Shown here: positions 42,861-51,772 of the stretch, one piece after another
Layout of the letters: the number at the start of each line of letters is the position of its first letter
Position numbering within the stretch: the stretch's first letter is position 1
Origin: Jatrophihabitans sp.
GTDB lineage: Bacteria; Actinomycetota; Actinomycetes; Mycobacteriales; Jatrophihabitantaceae
Assembly: GCA_036389035.1 (NCBI GenBank)
Contig: DASVQQ010000011.1
Coordinates: 62,001 to 126,000 of the forward strand
Length of the DNA: 64,000 bases
Reading direction: 5' to 3'
Made by a program: the position numbers and the translations under genes
Notes under the pieces: model-generated
What the model was told of the DNA's origin: nothing
Databases searched by the model: none
What the model saw: only the letters and a program-made list of their open reading frames with translations

Positions 42861-44357
42861 TCACACCGAGCCCCGCTCCCGCCGGCTGATCGGAACGCGC
42901 AGCGTCACGGCAGTGCCAGGCTGACCCGGACCGCGGCCGGTGAGTTCCAGCGTCGCGTTCAACTCCGCTTCCACCAAGGTCCGAACGATCTGTAGGCCTA
43001 ACCGGTCGCTGTTGTCGATGGAGAACCTTTCCGGCAGGCCGACGCCGTCGTCGAGGATCTGAACGGCCAGTACCCCTCGAGCACGTTCGCCGACCACCCG
43101 CACCGACCCGCATCGATTGCCGGCGAAGCCGTGCTCGACGGCGTTTCCGACCAGTTCTGTGAGCACCATCACCAACGGTGTCGCCAACTCGGCGGGCAGC
43201 TGACCGAAACTACCGATCCGCTGCACCAGCACCCGAGTGCCGGAGCCTGCCACCTCGCCCAGCATCGACAGCAGCCGGCCGACCACCTCGTCGAAGGCGA
43301 CCTCTTCATCGATCGCCGAGGACAGCGTCTCGTGCACCAGCGCGATCGAGGACACCCGGCGCATCGATTCCTCCAGCGCAGTACGGGCCTCGGTATTGGC
43401 TACTCGGCGTGACTGCAGCCGCAGCAGCGCCGCGACAGTCTGCAGGTTGTTCTTCACCCGATGGTGGATCTCGCGGATCGTGGCGTCCTTGCTCAGGATC
43501 TGCCGGTCGCGACGGCGCAGCTCGGTCACGTCCTGTAATAGCACCAGCGCACCGAGTGATTCACCGCGGGGATGCAGGGGAATCGCGCGGAACTGCACGA
43601 TCGCGCCGTCGCCGTCGAGTTCTCGGCTCACCGGATGCATGCCGCCCAACGCCTCGGCGGTCATCTTGTTGAGGTCAGCCGCCTTGAACGGATCCCGGGC
43701 CAATTCGGTGACCACGTCAGCGAATGCGGCGCCCAACAGGTTGCCGGCGAAACCGAGCCGACGGAACGCCGACGAGCCGTTGGGGCTGGCATAGAGCACC
43801 CTGCCCTCGGCGTCCAGGCGCACCATGCCGTCGCCCACCCGTGGCCCCGAGCCTTCCTCGCGTTCGTTCGGTGGGCCCGGGAACTTGCCGGTGGCCACCA
43901 TCGACGCCAGGTCGGCCGCGCTCTGCAGGTAGGCGAGCTCGAGCTGGCTGGGGCTGCGCAGGCTGGTCAGGTTGCCGTCGCGCCCGAGCACCGCCACCGG
44001 CCGGTCCCTGAACAGGATCGGAATCGCCTCCCGCCGGATAGGCGTATCGCCTTCCCAGTCGGGATCTGACTCCCGGAAGATCCGGGCCTCGGTCAGCGCG
44101 ACCTGCAGCGCCGCGGCGCGGGTACCGGCCAGCCGTTCGCCGACCCGGTCCAGCAGGTAGGCGGTGGCGCCGGTGGTGGGCCGGCACTGGGCAGCGCACA
44201 GGAACTCGCCCTCGGTCGCGGTGGGAACCCACAGCAGCAGGTCGGCGAAGGACAGATCCGACAGCAGCTGCCACTCGGCGACCAGCTGCTGCAGATGGGC
44301 GGTCTCGGGCTCGTCCAGCTGCGTCTGGCTGGCGAGCAGGTCCGACAATGCTGACAT
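42861..44357 (-). CDS. pdtaS: Sensor histidine kinase PdtaS
   Basis: The 498-residue protein has an N-terminal GAF domain, a PAS domain (about 185-290) and a HisKA_2/HWE-type kinase region with phospho-acceptor IREIHHRVKNNLQTVAALLR near residue 297, followed by an HATPase. Membrane segments are absent, so it is cytoplasmic. PdtaS phosphorylates the RNA-binding regulator PdtaR. Its place next to whiB1 and near rsrA-sigR follows mycobacterial gene order. I chose the ATG at 44357 (MSALSDLLASQTQ). PdtaR is not in the window. Confidence 0.93.
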   Translation of the reverse strand: MSALSDLLASQTQLDEPETAHLQQLVAEWQLLSDLSFADLLLWVPTATEGEFLCAAQCRPTTGATAYLLDRVGERLAGTRAAALQVALTEARIFRESDPDWEGDTPIRREAIPILFRDRPVAVLGRDGNLTSLRSPSQLELAYLQSAADLASMVATGKFPGPPNEREEGSGPRVGDGMVRLDAEGRVLYASPNGSSAFRRLGFAGNLLGAAFADVVTELARDPFKAADLNKMTAEALGGMHPVSRELDGDGAIVQFRAIPLHPRGESLGALVLLQDVTELRRRDRQILSKDATIREIHHRVKNNLQTVAALLRLQSRRVANTEARTALEESMRRVSSIALVHETLSSAIDEEVAFDEVVGRLLSMLGEVAGSGTRVLVQRIGSFGQLPAELATPLVMVLTELVGNAVEHGFAGNRCGSVRVVGERARGVLAVQILDDGVGLPERFSIDNSDRLGLQIVRTLVEAELNATLELTGRGPGQPGTAVTLRVPISRRERGSV

Positions 44358-44521
44358 GGTGAGCTGAGAGTGCCACAGCCCGTCCCTGGATGAGCCAACC
44401 GGCCCGAAACCCGGCCGACGCGTCACCTCTCGCGCGGCAAGGCCGCTGCCATTAACGTGACGAACGGCAAGCGAACGTGTCCCCGCATCACATCGTCACC
44501 GGTTCTTCCCAGGAGGTTGTC

Positions 44522-44758
44522 TTGTCCCAACCATCCAGGCACCGCCTGTCCCGCGGCACCATGATCACCGCCGGCGTGCTGCTGGGCCTACCGATCGTCG
44601 CCCTGCTCTGGGTGCCGCTCTATGCCCGCAAGGATCCCGAGCTGTGGGGCTTCCCGTTCTTCTACTGGTACCAGATGGCCTGGGTCATCGTGTGCGGGTT
44701 CTGCACCGCGGGCGCCTTTCACGTCATCGAGCGTGACCGCAGGCGAGGCAACCGATGA
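44522..44758 (+). CDS. DUF3311 small membrane protein
   Basis: The 78-residue product starting at TTG 44522 follows AGGAGG by 5 bp. It has two hydrophobic segments (MITAGVLLGLPIVALLWVPLY and WYQMAWVIVCGFCTAGAFHV) as in DUF3311. These proteins pair with sodium/solute symporters, and the next gene overlaps it by 4 bp (ATGA). It likely acts as a small subunit of the permease. Confidence 0.85.
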   Translation: MSQPSRHRLSRGTMITAGVLLGLPIVALLWVPLYARKDPELWGFPFFYWYQMAWVIVCGFCTAGAFHVIERDRRRGNR

Positions 44759-46440
44759 GCACCCTGGCGACCGGCGAGACCGTGACCCTGGCCGCCGACA
44801 AGGTGGACGGCGTAGCCCTCAGCGTCCTGCTGTTCTTCTTCATCGTCGTGACCATCGGCGGATTCTGGGCCTCCAACTGGCGAAAGGCCGACAGCCCGCA
44901 CAGCCTGGACGAGTGGGGCCTGGGCGGACGCAGCTTCGGAACGGTGATCACCTGGTTCCTGCTGGGTGGTGACCTCTACACCGCCTACACGTTCATCGCG
45001 GTGCCGGCCGCGATGTTCGCCACCGGAGCCGTCACCGGGTTCTTCGCGGTCGCCTACACCGTCATGATCTATCCGATCGTGTTCATCTTCATGCCGCGGA
45101 TGTGGTCGGTCTCGCACAGCAAGGGTTACGTCACCGCCGCCGACTTCGTTCGGGGCCGGTTCGACTCCCGGTTCCTGGCGCTGGCCGTCGCGCTGACCGG
45201 CATCCTCGCCACGATGCCCTACATCGCGTTGCAGTTGGTGGGTATTCAGGCGGTCATCGACAGCATCGGCCTGGGCGGCCGCGGCAACGCCTTCGTCCGC
45301 GACCTGCCGCTGCTGATCGCCTTCGCGGTGCTGGCCGCCTACACCTACTCCTCCGGCTTGCGCGCGCCGGCGATCATCGCCTTCGTCAAGGACAGCTTGA
45401 TCTACCTGGTGATCGCGGTGGCCGTGGTCTACGTCGGGGTGCACGTCGGCTACGGCGCCCTGTTCGACGCGGCCGAAACCAAGATGGCGACCAAGACCCC
45501 GGCCGGCGTCAACACCGGGGTGTTCATCCCCGCCAGCAACAACTACTGGGCCTACGCCACGCTCGCCCTGGGTTCAGCGCTGGCGCTGTTCATGTACCCG
45601 CACTCGATGACAGCGGTCCTGTCGGGCAAGTCGCGCAACGTGATCCGCCGCAACGCCACGATCCTGCCTGCCTACTCGCTGCTGCTGGCGATGCTGGCCT
45701 TGCTCGGCTACGCCGCGATCGCATCCGGGACCTCAGTCATCGGAGTCGACGGAAAGCCGAACCCGCAGCTGGCGGTGCCGCACTTCTTCCGCGACGAGTT
45801 CCCGAGCTGGTTCGCCGGAATCGCCTATTCGGCTATCGCTATCGGCGCGCTGGTGCCGGCGGCGATCATGTCGATCGCTGCCGCCAACATGTTCAGCCGC
45901 AATATCTACAAGGAGTTCCTGGTCCCCCACGCGACCCACAAGCAGGAGGCGCAGGCCGCCAAGATCACCTCACTGGTGGTCAAGTTCGGCGCGCTGATCT
46001 TCGTGCTGTTGCTGGACAAGCAGAACGCCATCAACATGCAGTTGCTCGGCGGGGTCTGGATCCTGCAGACGCTGCTGGCGATCGTGGTCGGGCTCTACAC
46101 CCGATGGTTGCACCGGTGGGCGCTGCTGGCCGGCTGGGCGGTCGGCATGATCTACGGAACGGTAGCGGCCTACAACCAGAAGTCGGCTGTCACCGAGCAC
46201 TTCGGCGGTTCGCTGGCGACCTTCCCGTTCACCGACACCAGGGTCTACATCGCCCTGTCCGCCCTGGTGCTCAATATCGTGGTGACCGTGCTGCTGACCT
46301 TCGTGCTGCGGGCGATGAAAGCGCCCGAAGGCGTCGACGCGACCACCTATGAGGATTACTACTCCGAGAGCACCAAGAAGGTGAGCGACCTGCCGGGCAC
46401 CGACGGCGGCCTGCCGGTGCCTGGCGGGGTCCGCGGCTAG
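44755..46440 (+). CDS. Sodium:solute symporter family permease (MctP-like)
   Basis: The 561-residue protein has 13 or so membrane segments and an SSS-family layout; the early GGRSFGTVITWFLLGGDLYT block and the DUF3311 partner are typical of monocarboxylate permeases. Pyruvate, acetate or lactate are plausible substrates, not proven. It ends before a strong bidirectional hairpin that separates it from rsrA. Confidence 0.87.
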   Translation: MSTLATGETVTLAADKVDGVALSVLLFFFIVVTIGGFWASNWRKADSPHSLDEWGLGGRSFGTVITWFLLGGDLYTAYTFIAVPAAMFATGAVTGFFAVAYTVMIYPIVFIFMPRMWSVSHSKGYVTAADFVRGRFDSRFLALAVALTGILATMPYIALQLVGIQAVIDSIGLGGRGNAFVRDLPLLIAFAVLAAYTYSSGLRAPAIIAFVKDSLIYLVIAVAVVYVGVHVGYGALFDAAETKMATKTPAGVNTGVFIPASNNYWAYATLALGSALALFMYPHSMTAVLSGKSRNVIRRNATILPAYSLLLAMLALLGYAAIASGTSVIGVDGKPNPQLAVPHFFRDEFPSWFAGIAYSAIAIGALVPAAIMSIAAANMFSRNIYKEFLVPHATHKQEAQAAKITSLVVKFGALIFVLLLDKQNAINMQLLGGVWILQTLLAIVVGLYTRWLHRWALLAGWAVGMIYGTVAAYNQKSAVTEHFGGSLATFPFTDTRVYIALSALVLNIVVTVLLTFVLRAMKAPEGVDATTYEDYYSESTKKVSDLPGTDGGLPVPGGVRG

Positions 46441-46462
46441 CGGCCCTCTCCTGCTCATCAAG

Positions 46463-46510
46463 CACCAACGCCTGACTCCAGGGTGAGAACCCGGGAGTCA
46501 GGCGTTGGTG
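46463..46510. terminator. Bidirectional hairpin between the symporter and rsrA genes
   Basis: A perfect 17-bp stem (46463-46479 with 46494-46510) carries a 14-nt loop with an inner GGGT-GAGA-ACCC stem. It lies between two convergent genes, 22 nt after one stop and 34 nt before the other. No U tract is seen on either side, as is usual in high-GC actinobacteria. Confidence 0.88.
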
Positions 46511-46544
46511 TCAGTCGTGCTGTCCGGCCAGCGGGCCGGCGCTG

Positions 46545-46829
46545 TCACTCGGCGCGGTACTCCAGATGGCTGGCGTCGATGGCCGCCTGCTGGAGCCGGA
46601 TCCGGATCCGGGACTTGAGACTGCTCGGCGCCACGTCACCGCCGCAACTGCGAGCCACCAGCACCTTCACGTCCTGCTCGAGCCCGAACTGGCGCAGGCA
46701 GGGCGCGCAGCCGTCGAGGTGGGTGCGGATCCGCTGCCGCACCTCGCCGTCGGTCTCGTCATCGAGGTAGAGGTAGACGTCGGCGAGGACTTCTTCACAG
46801 TCCATGCCACCGGGACCGAAGCCGGTCAT
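46545..46829 (-). CDS. rsrA: Zinc anti-sigma factor RsrA/RshA
   Basis: The 94-residue protein has the ZAS motif H37-x3-C41-x2-C44 (THLDGCAPC), with C11 as further thiol, typical of the redox-sensing zinc anti-sigma factors of SigR/SigH. On disulfide stress the Cys form a disulfide and the sigma factor is released. The ATG overlaps the sigR stop by 4 bp. The M9 (MDCEEV) is an alternative start. Confidence 0.95.
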   Translation of the reverse strand: MTGFGPGGMDCEEVLADVYLYLDDETDGEVRQRIRTHLDGCAPCLRQFGLEQDVKVLVARSCGGDVAPSSLKSRIRIRLQQAAIDASHLEYRAE

Positions 46830-47569
46830 GCGTGTTCTCCTTCGGCGCTCTGGGACGTCGAGGTTCCTGTCTTGACAAGCCCTCGATCACGCGCGTAGTC
46901 AGCCAGCAACACCTGAAGCTGCTTGCGACCGCGGTGCAATCGCGACATCACAGTGCCGATCGGCGTGTCCATGATCTCGGCGATCTCTTTGTAGGCGAAA
47001 CCCTCGACATCGGCGAGGTACACCGCGAGCCGGAACTCCTCGGGCAGGGACTGCAAGGCGTCCTTGACGTCGGAGTCGGGCAGGTGGTCCAGGGCTTCCA
47101 TCTCGGCCGAGCGCAACCCGCTGGAGGTGTGCGATTCGGCCGCGTGCAACTGCCAGTCCTCGATCGTGTCGGAGTTGGACTGCTGCGGTTGGCGCTGCTT
47201 CTTGCGGTAGGTGTTGATGAACGAGTTCGTCAGGATCCGGTACAGCCAGGCCTTGAGGTTGGTGCCCTCGTGGAACTGGTGGAAGGCCGCGAACGCCTTG
47301 ACGAACGTCTCCTGGACCAGGTCCTCTGCGTCGGCCGGATTGCGGGTCATTCGCATCGCGGCGGCGTACAGCTGATCGAGGAACGGCAGGGCGTCACGCT
47401 CGAACCGAGCTCGGCGCGCCTCGACAGTCTCCTCAGCCACCACAGTTCCCCTCGCCTGAACCGCCGGACCGAAGGAGACCGGCACCTGTGAGCTTACGGG
47501 TGCGGCGAAGCCCGCGCGTGGCGTGTCCGAAGATAGGACGCCCGGCGGCGGGCGATCCACTACGAGCAT
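46826..47569 (-). CDS. sigR: Disulfide-stress ECF sigma factor SigR/SigH
   Basis: The sigma factor has region 2 ([43 protein letters not shown]) and region 4 ([33 protein letters not shown]), close to actinobacterial SigR. The longer form begins at ATG 47569 after AAGGAG and has 247 residues. Two adjacent GTG codons at 47443 and 47440 would give a form shorter by 42 or 43 residues, close to the usual SigH length. A SigR-type promoter lies at 47624-47649, so the long form would come from the autoregulated promoter. A similar pair of isoforms is known in Streptomyces. Confidence 0.95.
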   Translation of the reverse strand: MLVVDRPPPGVLSSDTPRAGFAAPVSSQVPVSFGPAVQARGTVVAEETVEARRARFERDALPFLDQLYAAAMRMTRNPADAEDLVQETFVKAFAAFHQFHEGTNLKAWLYRILTNSFINTYRKKQRQPQQSNSDTIEDWQLHAAESHTSSGLRSAEMEALDHLPDSDVKDALQSLPEEFRLAVYLADVEGFAYKEIAEIMDTPIGTVMSRLHRGRKQLQVLLADYARDRGLVKTGTSTSQSAEGEHA

Positions 47570-47623
47570 GGCTTGCTCCTTGGCGGCGGTTCGACTCCCA
47601 TGGCTCAGGGGTTCGTGGTGTGC

Positions 47624-47649
47624 AACCCAACTCTTGCTGCATCCATTCC
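47624..47649 (-). promoter_or_regulatory. SigR-dependent promoter upstream of sigR
   Basis: On the minus strand GGAAT (47649-47645), an 18-nt spacer and GTT (47626-47624) match the SigR consensus exactly. It lies about 55 nt before the ATG of the long form of sigR, so SigR is expected to activate its own gene. Confidence 0.85.
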
Positions 47650-47690
47650 ATCCCCGCCCGCCGGTGTGGCCGCCGCGCGCCGGGCTGCGC

Positions 47691-48230
47691 TCAGACCAGC
47701 AGTCGATCTCCGCGCGGAAGGTCGGGTTCATCCACGTTGTCCCGCTCGCCGCCACCGCCGCCGGAGCATTGCGGGCACCAGGGCTGCAATCGGCGGTGGC
47801 TGCAGTGGGCCATGATCAGGTAGATCATCGTGGACTGGACCAGCGCCCAGCCGACCCGGCCGGCCGGGCTGGTCAGAAAGTTCGAGCCCACCAGCACGAT
47901 CAGGTACGGAACCATCACCCAGGGATTGCTGCCGGCGTGCGCCAGCCGGAACCGGCGGCTGTACCGGGCGGCATGCTCGGCGGCGTTCAGCGGCATCGAG
48001 GCCGCGCAGCGCTCGCACAGCCGCCGATCGTGCTGACGCATGAACAGCCAGGTGACCACCACGAACACCAGCAACGTCAGCGAGGTGAGCAGCGTCAGCA
48101 ACGTCGGCGCCACCGGCCGCACTCCCAGTGCGATGGCGCCCAGAATGGCGACGCTGAGCAGTTGCGGAGCCCAATGTCCCCAACCGCGCGCCAGGCCGCC
48201 GGAATAGGGCAAGCCGATACTGTGAGTCAA
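47691..48230 (-). CDS. Hypothetical membrane protein with Cys pairs
   Basis: The 179-residue protein has about four hydrophobic segments ([66 protein letters not shown]). Cysteines occur as CERCAAS and CPQCSG. I do not recognise it. It lies upstream of sigR on the same strand, with the SigR-type promoter between. Confidence 0.7.
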   Translation of the reverse strand: MTHSIGLPYSGGLARGWGHWAPQLLSVAILGAIALGVRPVAPTLLTLLTSLTLLVFVVVTWLFMRQHDRRLCERCAASMPLNAAEHAARYSRRFRLAHAGSNPWVMVPYLIVLVGSNFLTSPAGRVGWALVQSTMIYLIMAHCSHRRLQPWCPQCSGGGGGERDNVDEPDLPRGDRLLV

Positions 48231-48346
48231 GTGCGTGTCCGATCCCCCGTGGCCCGTCGACAGCGACCGGCCTTTAAGTACGCAGAATGCCTTTCTTTTA
48301 CAGGGGGATCATCCGCTATCAGGCGACTTCGGGCAACTGCAAACTG

Positions 48347-48562
48347 TCAGTGCACAACCAGTTGCTCACCGCGCACGCTCACCACGTCTCCAGGTGACAG
48401 TTGCCGGCCCCGTCGCGTCTCGACCTCGCCGTTCACCCTGACACTGCCCTCGCCGAGCAGCAACTTGACGTCCGAGCCCAGCTCGACCGCGTCGGCCAGC
48501 TTCAGGAACTGACCCAACCGGATCGGCTCGCCGGAGCCTCTGGACGTGTGCACCTCTCGCAT
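48347..48562 (-). CDS. S4-domain RNA-binding protein
   Basis: A 71-residue S4-like protein: IRLGQFLKLADAVELGSDVK and VRVNGEVETRRGRQLSPGDVV. It resembles the stand-alone YaaA/RlbA-type S4 proteins. The ATG at 48562 is the first codon before the S4 fold; a longer frame starts inside a tandem repeat. It is likely an RNA-binding protein linked to ribosome work, without clear target. Confidence 0.85.
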   Translation of the reverse strand: MREVHTSRGSGEPIRLGQFLKLADAVELGSDVKLLLGEGSVRVNGEVETRRGRQLSPGDVVSVRGEQLVVH

Positions 48563-48610
48563 GGCGCCCATTCTCCTCCCCGCTCCTGTCCGCTCGACTT
48601 CCACCCACCG

Positions 48611-48704
48611 CGGATGGGCTTCCGCTCACTCCGGATGGGCTTCCGCTCACTTCGGATGGGCTTCCGCTCACTTCGGATGGGCTTGCGCCACTCCGGATGG
48701 CAGG
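48611..48704. repeat. 21-bp tandem repeat in a divergent promoter region
   Basis: Units of CGGATGGGCTTCCGCTCACT plus one base at 48611, 48632 and 48653 are nearly identical; a fourth and a partial fifth follow. They lie between the leftward S4 gene and the rightward deacylase gene, ending just before the deacylase ATG. Confidence 0.95.
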
Positions 48705-48716
48705 ATCTTGGAGATC

Positions 48717-49193
48717 ATGAGTGGTGGAACACCGGCGACCGTCGCGCTGGACCGGGCCCGGATCAGCTACACCCTGCACCCCTACGCCCACGACAGCCGG
48801 GCCGGCTCCTACGGCGAGGAGGCAGCCGCCCTGCTCGGCATCGACCCGCGCCGGATGTTCAAGACCCTGATCGCGGCGGTCGACGGGCGGCTGGTGTGCG
48901 CGGTCGTCCCGGTGGCCAGCCGGCTCGACCTCAAGGCGCTGGCCAGCGCCGCCGGTGGCCGGCGCGCCGAGCTGGCCGACCCCGCCAAGGCCCAACGAGC
49001 CACCGGCTACGTCATCGGCGGGATCAGCCCGCTCGGGCACAAGAGCCCGATGCCGGTGCTGGTGGACTCGTCGGTGACCGGCTTCGACACGGTGTACGTC
49101 TCGGCCGGCAAGCGCGGGCTGCAGGTGCAGCTGCCCCCGGCCGAGCTGCTCCGGCTGAGCGGGGCGCGCACCGCGCCGATCGCTACGAGCTGA
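48717..49193 (+). CDS. YbaK/EbsC-type Cys-tRNA(Pro) deacylase
   Basis: The 158-residue protein has the YbaK fold blocks (AEL-type VVPVASRLDLKALASA and TGYVIGGISPLGHKSPMPVLVDSS) seen in the proofreading family that hydrolyses mischarged tRNA(Pro). The ATG at 48717 follows TTGGAG. Its 3' end overlaps the acyl-CoA synthetase gene by 11 bp in convergent orientation. Confidence 0.9.
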   Translation: MSGGTPATVALDRARISYTLHPYAHDSRAGSYGEEAAALLGIDPRRMFKTLIAAVDGRLVCAVVPVASRLDLKALASAAGGRRAELADPAKAQRATGYVIGGISPLGHKSPMPVLVDSSVTGFDTVYVSAGKRGLQVQLPPAELLRLSGARTAPIATS

Positions 49194-50994
49194 GATCCTC
49201 CTCGCGGTACTCCCCGGCCGCCCGCTGCTGGCCGCGGCCGTCCTCCGCGCGGCGCAGGTCCACCCGGCGGATCTTGCCGCTGATCGTCTTGGGCAGCTCG
49301 GCGAACTCCAGCCGGCGGATCCGCTTGTACGGCGCCAGCTGCTCCCGGCAGAACACCAGGATCTGCCCGGCCAGCTCGGCCGAGGGCGAGTAGCCCGCCG
49401 CCAGCGTGACGTAGGCCTTGGGCACCGACAGCCGGACCGGGTCAGGTGCGGGCACCACGGCCGCCTCGGCCACCGCCGGATGCGTGACCAGCACGCTCTC
49501 CAACTCGAACGGGCTGATCCGGTAGTCGCTGGACTTGAACACGTCATCGGTTCGCCCGACGTAGGTGACGTAGCCGTCGGAATCGATCGTGGCGACATCG
49601 CCGGTGTGGTAGAGCCCGTGCGCCATCGCGGTGTCATTTCGCTCGGCGTCGTCCCGATAACCCACCATCAACCCCACCGGACGCTCGGCCAGGTCCAGGC
49701 AGATCTCACCCTCAGCTGGAGCTGCCACTTCGGTCCGCTCGTCGCTCGTTCCTCGCTGCGATGCTCCCTCAGCTGGAGCTGCCACTTCGGTCCGCTCCTC
49801 GCTCGTTCCTCGCTGCGATGCTCCCTCAGCTTGCAGCCGCTGGCCGGTGACCGGGTCGGCCAGCACCACCCGGTAGCCGGGCAGCGGCCGGCCCATCGAT
49901 CCCGGCTTGACCAGCTCGCCGGGCGGGTTGCCGATCTGGGCGGTGGTCTCGGTCTGGCCGAAGCCGTCCCTGATGGTCAGCGACCAGGCGCGTTGAACCC
50001 GCTCGATCACCTCGGAGTTCAACGGCTCGCCGGCGCCCACGACCTCGCGCAGCGACAGCTGCCACCTGCTCAGGTCCTGCTGCACCAGCATCCGCCACAC
50101 CGTCGGCGGCGCGCAGAAGGTGCTCACGCCGGCCTCGGCCAGCACGTCCAGCAGCCGGGCGGCATCGAAGCGGGCGTAGTTGAACAGCACCACGGTGGCC
50201 CCGGCGTTCCACGGCGCGAAGAAGCAGGACCAGGCGTGCTTGGCCCAGCCCGGCGACGAGACGTTGAGGTGGACGTCGCCGGGGCGCAGCCCGATCCAGT
50301 ACATCGTCGACAGGTGCCCGACCGGATAGCTGAGATGGGTGTGCTCCACAAGCTTGGGCTGGGCGGTGGTCCCCGAGGTGAAGTAGAGCAACAGCGGGTC
50401 CGTCCCGACCGTCGGCACGTCAGGCTGGTACGGCTGGTCGAAGCCGGCCGCCTCGGCGTAGTCCAGCCACCCGGGGACCGGCTCGCCCGCCGCCACCGCG
50501 ACGCAGCCGGCCGGAGCCGAGCCGAAACCGGCCGTCAGATCCGAGCGGCTGATGACCGCTCCGACAGCGCCACGCTCCAGCCGGTCGGCCAGGTCGGCCG
50601 GTGACAGCAGCGTGCTGGCCGGGATGATCACCGCGCCCAGCTTCATGCAGGCCAGCATCGACTCCCACAGCTCGACCTGGTTGCCCAGCACCAGCAGCAC
50701 CCGCATGCCGCGGCTGACCCCGTTCGCGGCCAGCCAGCCGGCGAGCCGCGACGAGCTCCGCGACAGCTGCCCGAAGGTGTAGCCGGCCCGGCTGCCGTCG
50801 TCCTCGATCAAGCGCAACGCGTCCTGGTCGGGCCGCTGGGTGGCCAGCACCCCGTCGAAGTAGTCCAAGGCCCAGTTGAACCGCTCCGGTCGAGGCCAGC
50901 TGAACTGCCGGTAGGCGGTGGCGTAGTCCCCGCGGGCGTTCAACAGCAGGTCGCGGGCGGCGAGGAATTCGTCGATGCCGGCTGTGTCGTTCAT
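49183..50994 (-). CDS. AMP-binding acyl-CoA synthetase with a 57-bp duplication
   Basis: The 603-residue protein is an adenylate-forming ligase: LLYFTSGTTAQPKLVEHTH (A3), the DGFGQTETT (A5), YHTGDVATIDSDGYVTYVGRTDD (A7/A8) and the catalytic Lys in LPKTISGKIRRVDLR (A10). It activates a medium-chain or aryl acid as acyl-AMP and transfers it to CoA; the acid is unknown. Between A5 and A7 is a duplicated 19-residue block with EGASQRGTS(E/D)ERTEVAAPA. I chose the ATG at 50994 (MNDTAGIDEF). Confidence 0.9.
   Translation of the reverse strand: MNDTAGIDEFLAARDLLLNARGDYATAYRQFSWPRPERFNWALDYFDGVLATQRPDQDALRLIEDDGSRAGYTFGQLSRSSSRLAGWLAANGVSRGMRVLLVLGNQVELWESMLACMKLGAVIIPASTLLSPADLADRLERGAVGAVISRSDLTAGFGSAPAGCVAVAAGEPVPGWLDYAEAAGFDQPYQPDVPTVGTDPLLLYFTSGTTAQPKLVEHTHLSYPVGHLSTMYWIGLRPGDVHLNVSSPGWAKHAWSCFFAPWNAGATVVLFNYARFDAARLLDVLAEAGVSTFCAPPTVWRMLVQQDLSRWQLSLREVVGAGEPLNSEVIERVQRAWSLTIRDGFGQTETTAQIGNPPGELVKPGSMGRPLPGYRVVLADPVTGQRLQAEGASQRGTSEERTEVAAPAEGASQRGTSDERTEVAAPAEGEICLDLAERPVGLMVGYRDDAERNDTAMAHGLYHTGDVATIDSDGYVTYVGRTDDVFKSSDYRISPFELESVLVTHPAVAEAAVVPAPDPVRLSVPKAYVTLAAGYSPSAELAGQILVFCREQLAPYKRIRRLEFAELPKTISGKIRRVDLRRAEDGRGQQRAAGEYREEDLSS
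49711..49824. repeat. 57-bp direct duplication in the acyl-CoA synthetase gene
   Basis: 49711-49767 and 49768-49824 differ by a single base. The unit is a multiple of three and adds 19 residues in frame. It contains the inverted stretch TCGCTCGTTCCTCGCTGCGA, so the unit may come from elsewhere. Confidence 0.95.
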
Positions 50995-51014
50995 GGGTGC
51001 CCTCCCAGCGTGTG

Positions 51015-51629
51015 TCATCCCAGCGTGTTGATCCAGTCCGCGACCAGCTGGCCGATCCGGGCGGTCTCGCGTCTGAGCCCATGGTCACCGGGCACCTGCT
51101 CGACCGTGCGGCCGGGTCCTGGTCCGGGCATTCCGAACGGGTCGTTGACGCCCTGCACGACCAGCACCGGGCACGGCGTCGCTGCCAGCTCCGGCAGCCG
51201 TGACTTGTCCGGGCGCCCTGGCGGGTGCAGCGGAAAGGCCAATGCCACCACCCCGATCGGCGCCGGCCTGGTCAGCTCGTCGGCGGCGCACCGGCAGGCG
51301 ACCCGGGCGCCGGACGAGCGGCCGGCATAGACGAAGTCCAGGCCGGTGAGCACCTTGCGCCGGCCGAGCGAGGCGATCACCGCTCGCCAGGCCTGATCCA
51401 GCGTGCCGATCGGCGGCACCGCCTTCTTGCCCGCCACCCGATAGGGCTGGGTCACCCGCGCGACGCTGATCCCGGCGGCCAGGCAGGCCTTGCGCACCGC
51501 CAGGATGTCGGGCGCCTCGACCGAGCCGCCGGCGCCGTGGCCGATCACCAGCACCGTCCTGGCCTCGGCTGCCGGGTCCAGGTCGACGACCGACTCTCCC
51601 ACCGGGGTCGCGATCTTCAGGCGGGGCAT
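51015..51629 (-). CDS. Alpha/beta hydrolase of the KANL3/Tex30-like family
   Basis: The 204-residue protein has the nucleophile GRSSGARVA (Ser), an oxyanion segment VIGHGAGGSV, a late Asp (VQGVNDPFG) and His (VPGDHGLR). It is a compact hydrolase of unknown substrate. Its ATG lies 20 bp downstream of the end of nothing on that strand; the acyl-CoA synthetase follows 20 bp later, so they could share a message. Confidence 0.82.
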   Translation of the reverse strand: MPRLKIATPVGESVVDLDPAAEARTVLVIGHGAGGSVEAPDILAVRKACLAAGISVARVTQPYRVAGKKAVPPIGTLDQAWRAVIASLGRRKVLTGLDFVYAGRSSGARVACRCAADELTRPAPIGVVALAFPLHPPGRPDKSRLPELAATPCPVLVVQGVNDPFGMPGPGPGRTVEQVPGDHGLRRETARIGQLVADWINTLG

Positions 51630-51772
51630 CGGTCACCGCGAGGCGTCTGCGCAGTCCGGTTCATGGGTGCAGCTTAGGGAGTGCGCTGTCGGGCCGATCC
51701 CCGTCGCGGCCGCTCGCTGCCGGGCCCGCCGCGGGCAGCGTCGCTGTCAGTGCCTTCAGGCACAATCGCAGT

